A stretch of 39,821 nt of DNA from an uncultured Clostridia bacterium (GCA_947304495.1 CAMZBG010000007.1:1-39821), one strand, 5' to 3'. Counted from the first letter of the stretch, positions 6,725-15,651 are shown. Numbers and translations are program-made. Notes: generated by a model not told the origin, from the letters alone.

Positions 6725-9286
6725 ATGAAAAAAGTAATCTTGGTAGATGGTAATAATTTAATGTTCCGTAGTTTCTATGCTACCTTATATTCTGGTAGCA
6801 TAATGACTAATAAAGAAGGATTTCCCACTAATGCCTTATATGGTTTTGTCAATATGATGAATAAAATAATTAGTGAAGAAAAGCCAGAATATATTATGGT
6901 TGCCTTTGATATTGGTAAAACATTCCGTCATGAAAAATATGATTATTATAAAGGTAAAAGAGATGAAACTCCAGATGATTTAAAAAAACAATTTCCAATT
7001 GCTAAGAAAATCTTAAATGCTATGGGTATTAAATACTTTGAATTAGCTGGATATGAAGCTGATGATATCATTGGTACTTTTGCTAAGAAAGTAGATGAAA
7101 ATAAAGATTTTAATGCTACGATAATCAGTAGTGATAAAGATTTATTACAATTAATCTCTGACGATGTTGAAGTAAAATTATTAAAACCTAAAGATTACAT
7201 TCGTATGAATAAAGCGACTTTTAGAGAAACATATGGCCTAGATCCAATCAAAATGATCGATTTAAAATCACTTATGGGTGATGCCTCAGATAATATTCCT
7301 GGAGTCAAAGGAATAGGGGAAAAAACAGCTATTAAATTATTACAACAATATGATTCTTTGGATGGAGTTTATCAAAATATTGACAGCATTAAAGGTAGTA
7401 CTCATGATAAATTAATAGCTGATAAAGAAAATGCTTATATGTCTTATGATATAGCTACTATCTATCGTGAAGTCCCTATCGATACCAATTTTGAAAATGT
7501 CAAATACAAAGAAGAAATAACTGATGAACTAATCGAAATATATAATGATTTAGATTTTCATTCATTCCTAAGAAAAACAACCGTAGCTCCTAAATTAGAA
7601 AATATTGATTTTAAAATTATCACAGATATTTCTACCATTAAATTATCATCACCTGTAGCCATTAATTTAGATACAGATGATGATAACTATCACTTAGCTA
7701 ATATTATTGGTATAAGTATCTATAATGAACAAAATCATCTATATATAAAAGGAACAGATCTAACTAATACAGATTTCTTAAAAAATATTGATATTTATAC
7801 CTATAATTATAAAAAACTATATTCGATTTTTAAAAGAAAGAATATGTATATTCCTAAATGCTCCATAGATACAATGCTAATGGGTTATTTATTAAATTAT
7901 CCTGTTAAAGATGATTTAGCATATCTAGCTAATTATTTAGAATATAATATACCTATCTATGACAAAAAAGATAAACTAAGTGAAGAAGAAACTATAACTA
8001 GAAGTATGAATAGAGCTGCCTTTATCTATAATACTTATAATGATATGTTAACTAAATTAAAAGCTAGTAATTTATTAGAACTATATCAAAATATTGAATT
8101 ACCTTTATCTCGAGTATTAGCTAAAATGGAATTAAATGGTATCTCTGTCGATAAGACAATTCTTGAAACAATGAAAGAAGATATCAAAGCTAAAATATCT
8201 GACTTAAGTGAAAAAATCTATAACTTAGCTGGTCATGAATTCAATATTGCCTCACCAAAACAATTAGGTGAAGTCTTATTTGATGAATTAAAACTACCAC
8301 ATGCTAAAAAGAATAAAACTGGTTATGTAACTGATGCTAATGTCCTAGGTAAATTAATTGATTACCCAATTGTAAGACTTATATTAGACTATCGTTTATT
8401 AAATAAACTATATACTACATATATTGAAGGTATTCTAAATTCTGTTAGTGAAGATGGTAAAATCCACACTATCTATACTCAAGCTTTAACAAGAACCGGT
8501 AGATTATCTTCAATTGAACCTAATCTTCAAAATATTCCTATCAGAAATGATTTAGGCAAATTAATTAGAAAAGCTTTTATCCCAGAAAAAGATTCGGTAA
8601 TTATGTCATCAGACTATTCTCAAATTGAATTAAGAATATTTGCTCATCTATCACAAGTAGATGAACTAATTAATGCCTTTAAAAACAATCTAGATATTCA
8701 CACCAAAACAGCCATGGATATATTTAAAGTAGATAAAGATAAGGTAACAAGTAATATGCGTAGACAAGCAAAAGCTGTCAATTTTGGTATTCTTTATGGT
8801 ATTAGCCCATTTGGTTTGGCCGAAGATATTGGTATTTCACCTAAAGAAGCTAAAAAGTTTATCGAAACCTATTTTGAAACCTATCCTGGTATTAAAGATT
8901 ACATGAATAGAGAAATTGAAGAAGCCCATAAGAATGGCTATGTAACCACAATTATGAATCGTAAACGCAATATCGAAGAATTATCTAGTTCTAATTATAT
9001 GCAAAGAAGTATGGGAGAACGTATGGCTTTAAATACTCCTATTCAAGGTAGTAGTGCCGACATTCTAAAAAAAGCTATGATTGAAATAGATGAAGCCTTT
9101 ACTAAAGAAAATATTAAAAGTACTATGCTTCTTCAAGTACACGATGAACTAATATTTAATGTTAAAAATGAAGAACTAGAACACGTAAAACAAATAGTTA
9201 AAGAAATTATGGAAAATACTATCAAATTATCTGTACCATTAGAAGTATCTATTGAAGTAGGATCTAATTGGTATGATGCTAAATAG
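6725..9286 (+). CDS. polA: DNA polymerase I
   Basis: This is an 853-residue family-A polymerase. Residues 1-290 form the 5'-nuclease domain (ILVDGNNLMFRSFYA, AGYEADDIIGT, SSDKDLLQL, MGDASDNIPGVKGIGEKTA). Residues about 300-460 are the 3'-5' exonuclease-like domain. It appears degenerate: the second carboxylate region reads NYKKLYSIF without the expected Asp, and no YxxxD motif is seen. The polymerase domain has motif A (DYSQIELRI, about residue 629), motif B (RRQAKAVNFGILYG, about 679) and motif C (LQVHDELIF, about 803). It fills gaps in Okazaki-fragment processing and excision repair. It lies 12 nt upstream of mutM, a repair partner, in one operon. Confidence 0.98.
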   Translation: MKKVILVDGNNLMFRSFYATLYSGSIMTNKEGFPTNALYGFVNMMNKIISEEKPEYIMVAFDIGKTFRHEKYDYYKGKRDETPDDLKKQFPIAKKILNAMGIKYFELAGYEADDIIGTFAKKVDENKDFNATIISSDKDLLQLISDDVEVKLLKPKDYIRMNKATFRETYGLDPIKMIDLKSLMGDASDNIPGVKGIGEKTAIKLLQQYDSLDGVYQNIDSIKGSTHDKLIADKENAYMSYDIATIYREVPIDTNFENVKYKEEITDELIEIYNDLDFHSFLRKTTVAPKLENIDFKIITDISTIKLSSPVAINLDTDDDNYHLANIIGISIYNEQNHLYIKGTDLTNTDFLKNIDIYTYNYKKLYSIFKRKNMYIPKCSIDTMLMGYLLNYPVKDDLAYLANYLEYNIPIYDKKDKLSEEETITRSMNRAAFIYNTYNDMLTKLKASNLLELYQNIELPLSRVLAKMELNGISVDKTILETMKEDIKAKISDLSEKIYNLAGHEFNIASPKQLGEVLFDELKLPHAKKNKTGYVTDANVLGKLIDYPIVRLILDYRLLNKLYTTYIEGILNSVSEDGKIHTIYTQALTRTGRLSSIEPNLQNIPIRNDLGKLIRKAFIPEKDSVIMSSDYSQIELRIFAHLSQVDELINAFKNNLDIHTKTAMDIFKVDKDKVTSNMRRQAKAVNFGILYGISPFGLAEDIGISPKEAKKFIETYFETYPGIKDYMNREIEEAHKNGYVTTIMNRKRNIEELSSSNYMQRSMGERMALNTPIQGSSADILKKAMIEIDEAFTKENIKSTMLLQVHDELIFNVKNEELEHVKQIVKEIMENTIKLSVPLEVSIEVGSNWYDAK

Positions 9287-9298
9287 AGGAGTGATAAT

Positions 9299-10120
9299 AT
9301 GCCAGAACTACCAGAAGTTGAAACCGTTAAAAATGGTCTACTAAGTAAGGTAAAAGGGAAAACTATAACAAAATGTGTAGTCCTATGGAATGGTATTATA
9401 GCTTATCCGAGTAAAGAAGAGTTTATTAAGGAAGTTGCTAATCAAACAATAAATGATATAACTAGAAGAGGTAAATTTATTATGTTTGTCTTAGATGACT
9501 ATTACTTAATAAGCCATTTACGTATGGAAGGTAAGTACTTTATAAAAGAACCAACTGAACCATTAAATAAACATGATCATGTCATTTTTACATTAGATAA
9601 TAAAGAAGAACTAAGATATAATGATACCCGTAAATTTGGCAAAATGCATCTAGTTAAAAAAGATGAATTAAATAATAGCCCGATTGGTTTGTTAGGAAAA
9701 GAACCATGGGATAAAGATTTAACTGTCAATTATTTAAAAAATAAATTGAATAAAAGAAAACCAATTAAGCCTTTGCTTTTAGATCAATCAATTATTACCG
9801 GTATTGGCAATATCTATGCGGATGAAATTCTATTCTCATCCAAAATTCACCCCGAAACATTAGCTTGTAATTTAACGACTAAAAATCTACAAGATATTAT
9901 TGATTCAACAAGAACAATCCTTTCAAAAGCCATTGAATTAGGAGGAACAACGATTCATACCTATACATCTGTAGATGGCATAACTGGTATGTTTCAACAA
10001 GAATTAATGGTCCATGGTAAAAAAGATTTGCCATGTCCAATATGTAATACTAAAATTGAAAAAATAGTCGTAGCTACAAGAGGAACATATTATTGTCCTA
10101 AATGTCAAAAGAAGCACTAA
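9299..10120 (+). CDS. mutM: Formamidopyrimidine-DNA glycosylase (Fpg/MutM)
   Basis: This 273-residue enzyme removes 8-oxoguanine and formamidopyrimidines and nicks the resulting site. The N-terminus MPELPEVETV supplies the catalytic Pro2 and Glu3. Lys59 in RRGKFIMF matches the conserved lysine. The helix-two-turn-helix region follows LLDQSIITGIGNIYADE. A C-terminal zinc finger has Cys246, Cys249, Cys266 and Cys269, with the conserved Arg in VATRGTYYC. All key residues are intact. The AGAGGAG ribosome site is seven bases from the ATG. It is co-transcribed with polA, and a terminator overlaps its stop codon. Confidence 0.98.
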   Translation: MPELPEVETVKNGLLSKVKGKTITKCVVLWNGIIAYPSKEEFIKEVANQTINDITRRGKFIMFVLDDYYLISHLRMEGKYFIKEPTEPLNKHDHVIFTLDNKEELRYNDTRKFGKMHLVKKDELNNSPIGLLGKEPWDKDLTVNYLKNKLNKRKPIKPLLLDQSIITGIGNIYADEILFSSKIHPETLACNLTTKNLQDIIDSTRTILSKAIELGGTTIHTYTSVDGITGMFQQELMVHGKKDLPCPICNTKIEKIVVATRGTYYCPKCQKKH

Positions 10121-10139
10121 TTATGTAGTGCTTTTTTTT
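10112..10139 (+). terminator. Intrinsic terminator of polA-mutM
   Basis: Stem AAGCACTA / TAGTGCTT (10112-10119, 10126-10133) overlaps the mutM stop codon and is followed by T6. The next promoter's -35 starts two bases later. Confidence 0.88.
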
Positions 10140-10140
10140 G

Positions 10141-10169
10141 TTTACTTAAAACACTATTTTTGCTATAAT
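10141..10169 (+). promoter_or_regulatory. Promoter of scpA-scpB-pdp
   Basis: -35 TTTACT (10141-10146), a 17-nt spacer, and extended -10 TGC-TATAAT (hexamer 10164-10169). The ATG at 10187 leaves a leader of about 11 nt. Confidence 0.75.
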
Positions 10170-10186
10170 TATAATAGGTGTTATAT

Positions 10187-10915
10187 ATGGATTATAGTAT
10201 TAAAATAAATGAATTTGAAGGACCATTAGATCTTTTACTTCATTTGATAAAACAATCGAATATTGATATTGTCGATATTGAAATAAATGAAATAACTAAA
10301 CAATATTTAGATTATATTAACAAAATGGAAGAATTAAATATTAATGTAGCTTCTTCTTATTTGGTTATGGCTGCAGAACTTATGGAAATAAAATCTAAAT
10401 CATTACTTCCTGTATCAGATGAAGAAGAAACTGATGATGAAGAAGTCGTATCTAAAGAAAATCTAATAAATAAATTAATTGAATATCAAAAATATAAAGA
10501 TATGATTGATACTTTTAAAAATATGGAAAGTGAAAGACAGAATATCTATATTAAAGCACCAGAAAGAGTAAGCAATTATTTAGATAAAGTAATTGAAAAT
10601 AGTGGTGATACATCCATCGATGATTTAGTCGAAGCATTTAAAAAATTCTTAGAACGTAAAGATAAAGAAAAGCCTATAACTACTAAAATAACCAGTAAAG
10701 AATATAGTGTTAAAGAAAGAAAAAGTAATATTCGTAATCTTCTCAAAAATAAAAAAAGATTATTATTTACTGAATTATTTGAAGAAAAGAATACTGCTTA
10801 TATTGTTGTGACTTTTCTTTCTATTCTAGAAATGACTAAAGAAAAAGAAATAATAATTAAACAGGAAGCTAATTTTAAAGATATAATAATTGAAGCCCAA
10901 GGAGTGAAACAATGA
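10187..10915 (+). CDS. scpA: Segregation and condensation protein A
   Basis: This 242-residue kleisin subunit bridges the SMC head domains and, with ScpB, compacts and segregates the chromosome. The N-terminus INEFEGPLDLLLHLIKQSNIDI and the segment YLVMAAELMEIKSKSLLP are signature ScpA sequences. The C-terminal winged helix (LLFTELFEEKNTAYIVVTFLSILEM) binds the other SMC head. The ATG at 10187 follows AGGTG; the in-frame GTG at 10178 is inside that ribosome site. The stop TGA overlaps the scpB ATG (ATGA), indicating coupled translation. The smc gene is not in this window. Confidence 0.95.
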   Translation: MDYSIKINEFEGPLDLLLHLIKQSNIDIVDIEINEITKQYLDYINKMEELNINVASSYLVMAAELMEIKSKSLLPVSDEEETDDEEVVSKENLINKLIEYQKYKDMIDTFKNMESERQNIYIKAPERVSNYLDKVIENSGDTSIDDLVEAFKKFLERKDKEKPITTKITSKEYSVKERKSNIRNLLKNKKRLLFTELFEEKNTAYIVVTFLSILEMTKEKEIIIKQEANFKDIIIEAQGVKQ

Positions 10916-11463
10916 AAGGTATAATTGAAGGATTACTATATGTCCAAGGTGATTTAGGACTAACTATAGATCAAGTAGCTGATGTTCTAGAAATAAGTGA
11001 AGAAGAAGCAAAAAGTTTAATTTTATCGTTAAAACAAGATTATATTGATGAAGATAGAGGCCTTAGAATAAACTATTTAGGTAATGCCTTTAAACTAACT
11101 ACTAAAGAAGAACACAAAGAATATTTTAAAAAATTATTAGAAAATCCTAAAAACAATATTCTTTCAGCTCAAGCCTTAGAGACTCTTGCCATTATTGCCT
11201 ATAATGAACCAATTACTAGATTGGATGTTGATGAAATAAGAGGTGTTGATTCAACATATGTTATAAGAAGATTATTAGCTAAAGGTATGATTAAAGAGTG
11301 TGGACGTTCTGAAAAAGCTGGTCATCCTATTCTCTATAAAACTACTAATGATTTTCTAGATTATTTTGGCTTATCTAGTAAAGATGATTTACCTAAAATC
11401 GAATTACTCGAAGAAAATAACGAAGACAAAGATTTATTTTCTTCAACATATAAAGAAGAATAA
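10912..11463 (+). CDS. scpB: Segregation and condensation protein B
   Basis: This 183-residue partner of ScpA has two winged-helix domains. Characteristic sequences are GIIEGLLYVQGDLGLT at the start, SAQALETLAIIAYNEPITR in the middle, and EIRGVDSTYVIRRLLAKGMI followed by GRPxxY-like AGHPILYKTT. Dimers of ScpB bind the kleisin and regulate SMC. It is translationally coupled to scpA by a 4-nt overlap and is followed after 14 nt by pdp, so the three genes form one unit. The acidic C-terminal tail (EENNEDKDLF) is common in the family. Confidence 0.95.
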   Translation: MKGIIEGLLYVQGDLGLTIDQVADVLEISEEEAKSLILSLKQDYIDEDRGLRINYLGNAFKLTTKEEHKEYFKKLLENPKNNILSAQALETLAIIAYNEPITRLDVDEIRGVDSTYVIRRLLAKGMIKECGRSEKAGHPILYKTTNDFLDYFGLSSKDDLPKIELLEENNEDKDLFSSTYKEE

Positions 11464-11477
11464 AAGGGAGAATAAAT

Positions 11478-12746
11478 ATGAATATAGTTGAAATTATCAA
11501 TAAAAAACGATTGAAGCAAAGACTAAATGATGAAGAAATACAATATGTTATTGAAGGATATTTATCTGGTGAAATAAAAGATTATCAAATGAGTTCATTA
11601 CTAATGGCTATCTTACTAAATGATATGTCTAATGATGAAATCTATTCACTTACTAAATATATGGCTAATTCTGGAGCTAAATTAGATTTATCATCACTTG
11701 GAGATAATGTTGTTGATAAACATTCAACTGGTGGTGTAGGTGATAAAACGACATTGATTATTGCTCCCATCGTTGCTTCTTGTGGTGTTAAAGTAGCTAA
11801 GATGAGTGGTAAAGGATTAGGCCATACTGGAGGAACAATTGATAAATTAGAATCTATTCCAGGCTTTGTTGTCAACTTAAGTGAAGAAGAATTCCTTAAT
11901 CAAATAGCTAGAATTAATGTTGCTATTACTAGTCAAACCGAAAATATTGCCATTGCAGATAAAAAAATCTATGCCTTAAGAGATGTCACTGGTACCGTTG
12001 AATCAGTTCCTTTAATTGCTTCATCAATTATGAGTAAAAAGATTGCTCTTGGTACTAAAAAGTTAGTCTTAGATGTCAAAGTAGGTAATGGAGCATTAAT
12101 TAAAGATATTAATACTGCTAGAAGATTAGCTAATTTAATGATTAATATAGGTAGACACAACGATATGGAAGTAGTATGTTTACTTACTAATATGAATGTT
12201 CCTTTAGGTAATAATGTTGGTAATGCCTTAGAAGTATCTGAAGCTATCGATATTTTAAAGAATAAAAAAACAGGAAGTTTGAGAGATTTATGTATCGAAT
12301 TATCATCTTATATGGTATCACTTGGTCTAAACATCTCATATGAAGAAGCTAAAAATATGGTTATAGATAAGCTCGATAATGGTTATGCCTATGAAAAATT
12401 CTTAGACTTAATTGCTATGCAACATGGTAATATTGAAGAACTACCAAAAACTCATAATAAATATGAAATAAAATCGATGACTGAAGGATATTTAACTAAT
12501 ATTGATGCATATAAATTAGGCGTATTATCGATGCAATTAGGCGCTGGAAGAAAAACCAAAGAAGATAAAATTGATTATAGTGCCGGTATTATTATCAATA
12601 AAAACCTAAATGACTATGTTAAAAAAGGTGATGTTATTATGACCTTATATACAAAGAAAACAATAAATGAAATTGATAATTCAATATTTAAAATAGCTGA
12701 TAAAGAAATCACTAATAATAAACTAATATATGAAATAATTAAATAA
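11478..12746 (+). CDS. pdp: Pyrimidine-nucleoside phosphorylase
   Basis: This 422-residue enzyme splits uridine or thymidine with phosphate to free base plus (deoxy)ribose-1-phosphate. The family signature DKHSTGGVGDKTTLIIAPIV followed by SGKGLGHTGGTIDKLESIPG is complete, as is the helical domain MSSLLMAILLNDMSNDEI at the N-terminus and the SSIMSKKIALGTKKLVLDVK loop. The length matches Bacillus Pdp (about 433). It supports nucleoside salvage and feeds pentose phosphates into central metabolism. The ribosome site AAAGGGAG is well placed. It is third in the scpA-scpB-pdp unit, a functionally mixed operon. Confidence 0.95.
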   Translation: MNIVEIINKKRLKQRLNDEEIQYVIEGYLSGEIKDYQMSSLLMAILLNDMSNDEIYSLTKYMANSGAKLDLSSLGDNVVDKHSTGGVGDKTTLIIAPIVASCGVKVAKMSGKGLGHTGGTIDKLESIPGFVVNLSEEEFLNQIARINVAITSQTENIAIADKKIYALRDVTGTVESVPLIASSIMSKKIALGTKKLVLDVKVGNGALIKDINTARRLANLMINIGRHNDMEVVCLLTNMNVPLGNNVGNALEVSEAIDILKNKKTGSLRDLCIELSSYMVSLGLNISYEEAKNMVIDKLDNGYAYEKFLDLIAMQHGNIEELPKTHNKYEIKSMTEGYLTNIDAYKLGVLSMQLGAGRKTKEDKIDYSAGIIINKNLNDYVKKGDVIMTLYTKKTINEIDNSIFKIADKEITNNKLIYEIIK

Positions 12747-12767
12747 AGGAATTTGTTTCCTTTTTTT
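12745..12767 (+). terminator. Intrinsic terminator of scpA-scpB-pdp
   Basis: Stem AAAGGAA / TTCCTTT (12745-12751, 12757-12763) overlaps the pdp stop and runs into T4. The T tract falls where the mtaB -35 would be. Confidence 0.8.
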
Positions 12768-12775
12768 AATTATTA

Positions 12776-12784
12776 TGCTATAAT
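12776..12784 (+). promoter_or_regulatory. Extended -10 promoter of mtaB
   Basis: TG-C-TATAAT (hexamer 12779-12784) has no good -35 because the upstream terminator occupies that region. The ATG is 23 nt downstream. Confidence 0.6.
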
Positions 12785-12807
12785 ACTTCCGGATTGGAAG
12801 TGATATG

Positions 12808-14082
12808 ATGACATTTGCTCTTCACACATTTGGGTGTAAAGTAAATATTTATGAATCAGAATATGTTATCAATTTATTACAAGAAAATGGTTATAAAATG
12901 CTAGATTTTAATAATGAAAAAGAAGCTGATATTTATATTATTAATACTTGTACTGTAACCAATGAAGCTGATAAAAAAGATCGTAAACTAATTCATACGA
13001 CTAGACAAAATCATCCAAATGCAATACTCATTGTTATGGGATGCTATTCTCAATTAAATCCTAGTAGTATTGATGCCGATATCGTTATTGGTAATAAATA
13101 TAAATCTGAATTAATAGATCTTATAAATGCTTTTAATCAAAATCATCAAAGAATAATAAAAGTAAATGATATTACTAAAACTAACTTTGAAGATATGTAT
13201 ATAAATAGATTTGTAAATCATACCAGAGCTTTTGTTAAAATTCAAGATGGTTGTAATGCCTTTTGTGCATATTGTACTATTCCTTATGCTAGAGGAGGGA
13301 TTAGAAGTAAAGATTTTGATAAAGTTGTATCAGAAATTACTAATCTTGTAAATAATGGTTATAAAGAAATTGTCTTAACTGGTATTCATACCGGTAGATA
13401 TGGAATTGAAAAACATACTAATTTAGAGACACTATTAAAAGAATTAGTTAATATTCCTAATATCTTTAGAATAAGATTATCTAGTATTGAAATAAATGAA
13501 ATAACTGATGGCATTATTGAATTGATTAAAAATAATAATATTATGGCTAAACATCTACATATTCCACTTCAATCAGGTAGTGATCCTATCTTAAAAAGTA
13601 TGAATAGATTATATGATAAAGCTTATTTTATTGATAGAGTAACTGAAATTAGAAAAGAAATACCCGATATTTCAATTACTACTGACTTAATATTAGGCTT
13701 TCCTGGTGAAACAGAAGCCAATTATGAAGAAACTTTAGATACTCTAAATAAAATTAAATTTACTAAAATACACACATTTCCATATTCTAAAAGAAGTGGT
13801 ACTAAGGCAGCAACTATGCCAAACCAAATAGATGGAAATACTAAAAAATGTCGTGTTAAAGAAGTGATTGCTTTATCCAATAAATATGAAAATGAGTTTT
13901 ATAAACAAAAAATTAACAATATTTATGATGGTATTATCGAAACCAGAAAAGATGGTAAAAAAATCGTTGTCACTTCAAATTATATTCCTGTTGAAGTAGT
14001 AACAAATTTAGAAAATAATACGCTTGTAAAAATAAAAATAACTGATGTATTATCATCTGGTATTAAAGGAATAATAATTTAA
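12808..14082 (+). CDS. mtaB: tRNA t6A37 methylthiotransferase MtaB
   Basis: This 424-residue radical-SAM enzyme converts t6A37 to ms2t6A37 in tRNAs reading ANN codons. The N-terminal UPF0004 domain carries three cluster cysteines (FGCKVN, NTCTVTNEADKK, MGCYSQ). The radical-SAM site is CNAFCAYCTIPYARG (CxxxCxxC). A C-terminal TRAM-like domain follows (YDGIIETRKDGKKIVV). FGCKVN and NTCTVTNEA favour MtaB over MiaB or RimO. The GGAAG ribosome site suits ATG 12808; ATG 12805 is only four bases away. It is monocistronic, with its own extended -10 promoter. Confidence 0.95.
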   Translation: MTFALHTFGCKVNIYESEYVINLLQENGYKMLDFNNEKEADIYIINTCTVTNEADKKDRKLIHTTRQNHPNAILIVMGCYSQLNPSSIDADIVIGNKYKSELIDLINAFNQNHQRIIKVNDITKTNFEDMYINRFVNHTRAFVKIQDGCNAFCAYCTIPYARGGIRSKDFDKVVSEITNLVNNGYKEIVLTGIHTGRYGIEKHTNLETLLKELVNIPNIFRIRLSSIEINEITDGIIELIKNNNIMAKHLHIPLQSGSDPILKSMNRLYDKAYFIDRVTEIRKEIPDISITTDLILGFPGETEANYEETLDTLNKIKFTKIHTFPYSKRSGTKAATMPNQIDGNTKKCRVKEVIALSNKYENEFYKQKINNIYDGIIETRKDGKKIVVTSNYIPVEVVTNLENNTLVKIKITDVLSSGIKGIII

Positions 14083-14120
14083 AAAAATAATCTTAATTTA
14101 TAGCAATTTACTAAAATATA

Positions 14121-14129
14121 TGTTATTAT
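14121..14129 (+). promoter_or_regulatory. Extended -10 promoter of frr
   Basis: TG-T-TATTAT (hexamer 14124-14129) lies 23 nt before the frr ATG. The AAAGGG ribosome site is at 14141-14146. The -35 is weak. Confidence 0.55.
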
Positions 14130-14152
14130 ATATGAGAAAGAAAGGGATATAT

Positions 14153-14695
14153 ATGGATGAAATTTTATTTAATGCCGAAGAAAGAATGGAAAATACTATT
14201 ACTGCTCTAGAAAATAAGTTTACTAACGTTAGAGCTGGAAGAGCTAATCCAAGTATGTTAGATGGCATTATGGTTGAATATTATGGTACTCCAACGCCAT
14301 TAAAGCAATTAGCTAATATCAGTGTTCCTGAAGCAAGACAACTAATGATTAAACCATTTGATAAAAGCATTTTAGGCGGTATTGAAAAAGCTATATTTGA
14401 AGCTAATTTAGGAGTTACTCCAAACAATAATGGTGAATGTATATTTATAGTCATTCCACCACTTACTGAAGATAGAAGAAAAGAATTAGTTAAACAAGTA
14501 AAAAGCCTTGCTGAAGAAGGAAGAATAGCACTTAGAAATATTCGTCAAGATGCTAATACTGCATTAAAAAATTTAAAATTACCAGAAGATGAAGAAAAAA
14601 GTGGTAATGAAGAAGTACAAGAATTAATAAATAAATATAATAAAATAATCGATGAAAAATTAAAAGATAAAGAAAATGATTTAATGAGTATATAA
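14153..14695 (+). CDS. frr: Ribosome recycling factor
   Basis: This 180-residue factor splits post-termination ribosomes together with EF-G. Family hallmarks are KFTNVRAGRANPSMLDGI, VEYYGTPTPLKQLANISVPEAR, and IPPLTEDRRKELVKQVK. The start at MDEILFNAEE (ATG 14153) follows AAAGGG; longer in-frame extensions upstream would run into the promoter. The length is close to the usual 185. It is not next to pyrH or tsf, its usual partners in Bacillota; it begins from its own promoter and is followed after 20 nt by an unrecognised gene. Confidence 0.97.
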   Translation: MDEILFNAEERMENTITALENKFTNVRAGRANPSMLDGIMVEYYGTPTPLKQLANISVPEARQLMIKPFDKSILGGIEKAIFEANLGVTPNNNGECIFIVIPPLTEDRRKELVKQVKSLAEEGRIALRNIRQDANTALKNLKLPEDEEKSGNEEVQELINKYNKIIDEKLKDKENDLMSI

Positions 14696-14715
14696 TTATA
14701 GGTAGGGGGATAATT

Positions 14716-15438
14716 ATGAAAAAAGTATACATGCCAAGCAATGATGATTTGCGAGAATTGTACTCTATGGGAGCTAACATAAATCAATATGTAAAAATAA
14801 AAGCAGCTGAAACTATAATGGCTGGAGGTAAGAATTACCCTGCTAAAGGTATGTTAAATGGTTGTTATCAATATCTGAAGGATGATCCAGAAATTGTCCG
14901 TGCTGTATGTTATACATATCCAAAAGAAATTGCCCATTCAGAAATCGCAAAGTATGATGTTGAGCTATTAAGACGATTATTAACTAAAGTTCCTAGCAAA
15001 AGTATTCACAATATAGATTATTGCCATAAATTTAGTGAATCTGTTAAAAATAATCCATTGGTTATTGAACAAATTCTTAGTTTGTTGGCAAGAGAAATAT
15101 ATGATAGTCCAGAATATCGATTTGAATATCAAAGTGATGAAACATTAGATAGCATTTTTGATTGTCAATTAAATCCTAGAGCTATTCCTTGCTTAGGAAT
15201 AGGAACAATGATGAATTTAGCTGCCATAGAACCAGCTTATATAATTGCTTTAAAAAATGGTGGCTTTGGCGATACCTATGATAATAATGAATATAGTTTA
15301 ATTAAAAGTGGATTTAGTAGTTATGTTTCAAGGTATGGCTTACAATACAATCCAAATGATAGAAGTTTTGAACTTGATAATCAAAGTTCAGACATGTACA
15401 GATTAATTAGAATGATTAATCGTGAAAATAAAAATTAA
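14716..15438 (+). CDS. Unrecognised 240-residue soluble protein
   Basis: The ORF starts MKKVYMPSNDDLRELYSMGA after a strong GTAGGGGG ribosome site. It lacks membrane segments and a signal peptide. It looks mainly helical in its first two thirds (IKAAETIMAGG, VELLRRLLTKVP, NPLVIEQILSLLAREIY). A Gly/Asn/Tyr-rich region follows (LKNGGFGDTYDNNEY), then a C-terminal YRLIRMINRENKN. Cys occur at scattered positions without a metal-binding pattern. I cannot place it in a family. It lies 20 nt after frr with no terminator between, so it may be co-transcribed with frr. It ends just ahead of the Phe T-box leader. Confidence 0.65.
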   Translation: MKKVYMPSNDDLRELYSMGANINQYVKIKAAETIMAGGKNYPAKGMLNGCYQYLKDDPEIVRAVCYTYPKEIAHSEIAKYDVELLRRLLTKVPSKSIHNIDYCHKFSESVKNNPLVIEQILSLLAREIYDSPEYRFEYQSDETLDSIFDCQLNPRAIPCLGIGTMMNLAAIEPAYIIALKNGGFGDTYDNNEYSLIKSGFSSYVSRYGLQYNPNDRSFELDNQSSDMYRLIRMINRENKN

Positions 15439-15439
15439 A

Positions 15440-15633
15440 CAATGATGAGGAAGTAGTAATACTAAGTATTAATTTAAAGAGAGTTGGTGTTTGGTGAGAA
15501 CTAACAATTAATAAAGTATGAATTCACCCTCGGAGTTTAAACGTTAACTACGTTATAGTTTTGAGTGTATAACAAAAGTTATAAATAAAGGTGGTACCGC
15601 GGAATTTTTCGTCCTTTAATTATAACTTTTTTT
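15440..15633 (+). promoter_or_regulatory. T-box riboswitch, Phe (UUC) specifier, controlling pheST
   Basis: This is a complete T-box leader. Stem I has the distal AGAGAGTTGGTG...GGTGAGAA segment (15478-15500) and a specifier region GAATTCACCC, where TTC at 15523-15525 encodes Phe. It is followed by CTCGGAGT, as in known leaders. The conserved antiterminator T-box GGTGGTACCGCGG (15590-15602) pairs with uncharged tRNA acceptor ends. A strong alternative terminator (15574-15633) follows. When charged tRNA-Phe is scarce the leader should favour antitermination and raise pheST expression. The specifier fits the downstream genes, which supports the call. Confidence 0.95.
15574..15633 (+). terminator. 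T-box regulated terminator
   Basis: The long stem AAAAGTTATAAATAAAGG (15574-15591) pairs with CCTTTAATTATAACTTTT (15613-15630), with one mismatch, followed by TTT. The T-box sequence lies in its loop, so antiterminator and terminator are mutually exclusive. Confidence 0.92.
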
Positions 15634-15651
15634 GTTTTAAAAGGAGGAAAT

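Noticed and set aside
12785..12801. Small hairpin ACTTCC / GGAAGT around the mtaB ribosome site
   Set aside because: The transcript probably starts near 12791, inside the 5' arm, so the hairpin would not be complete in the RNA.
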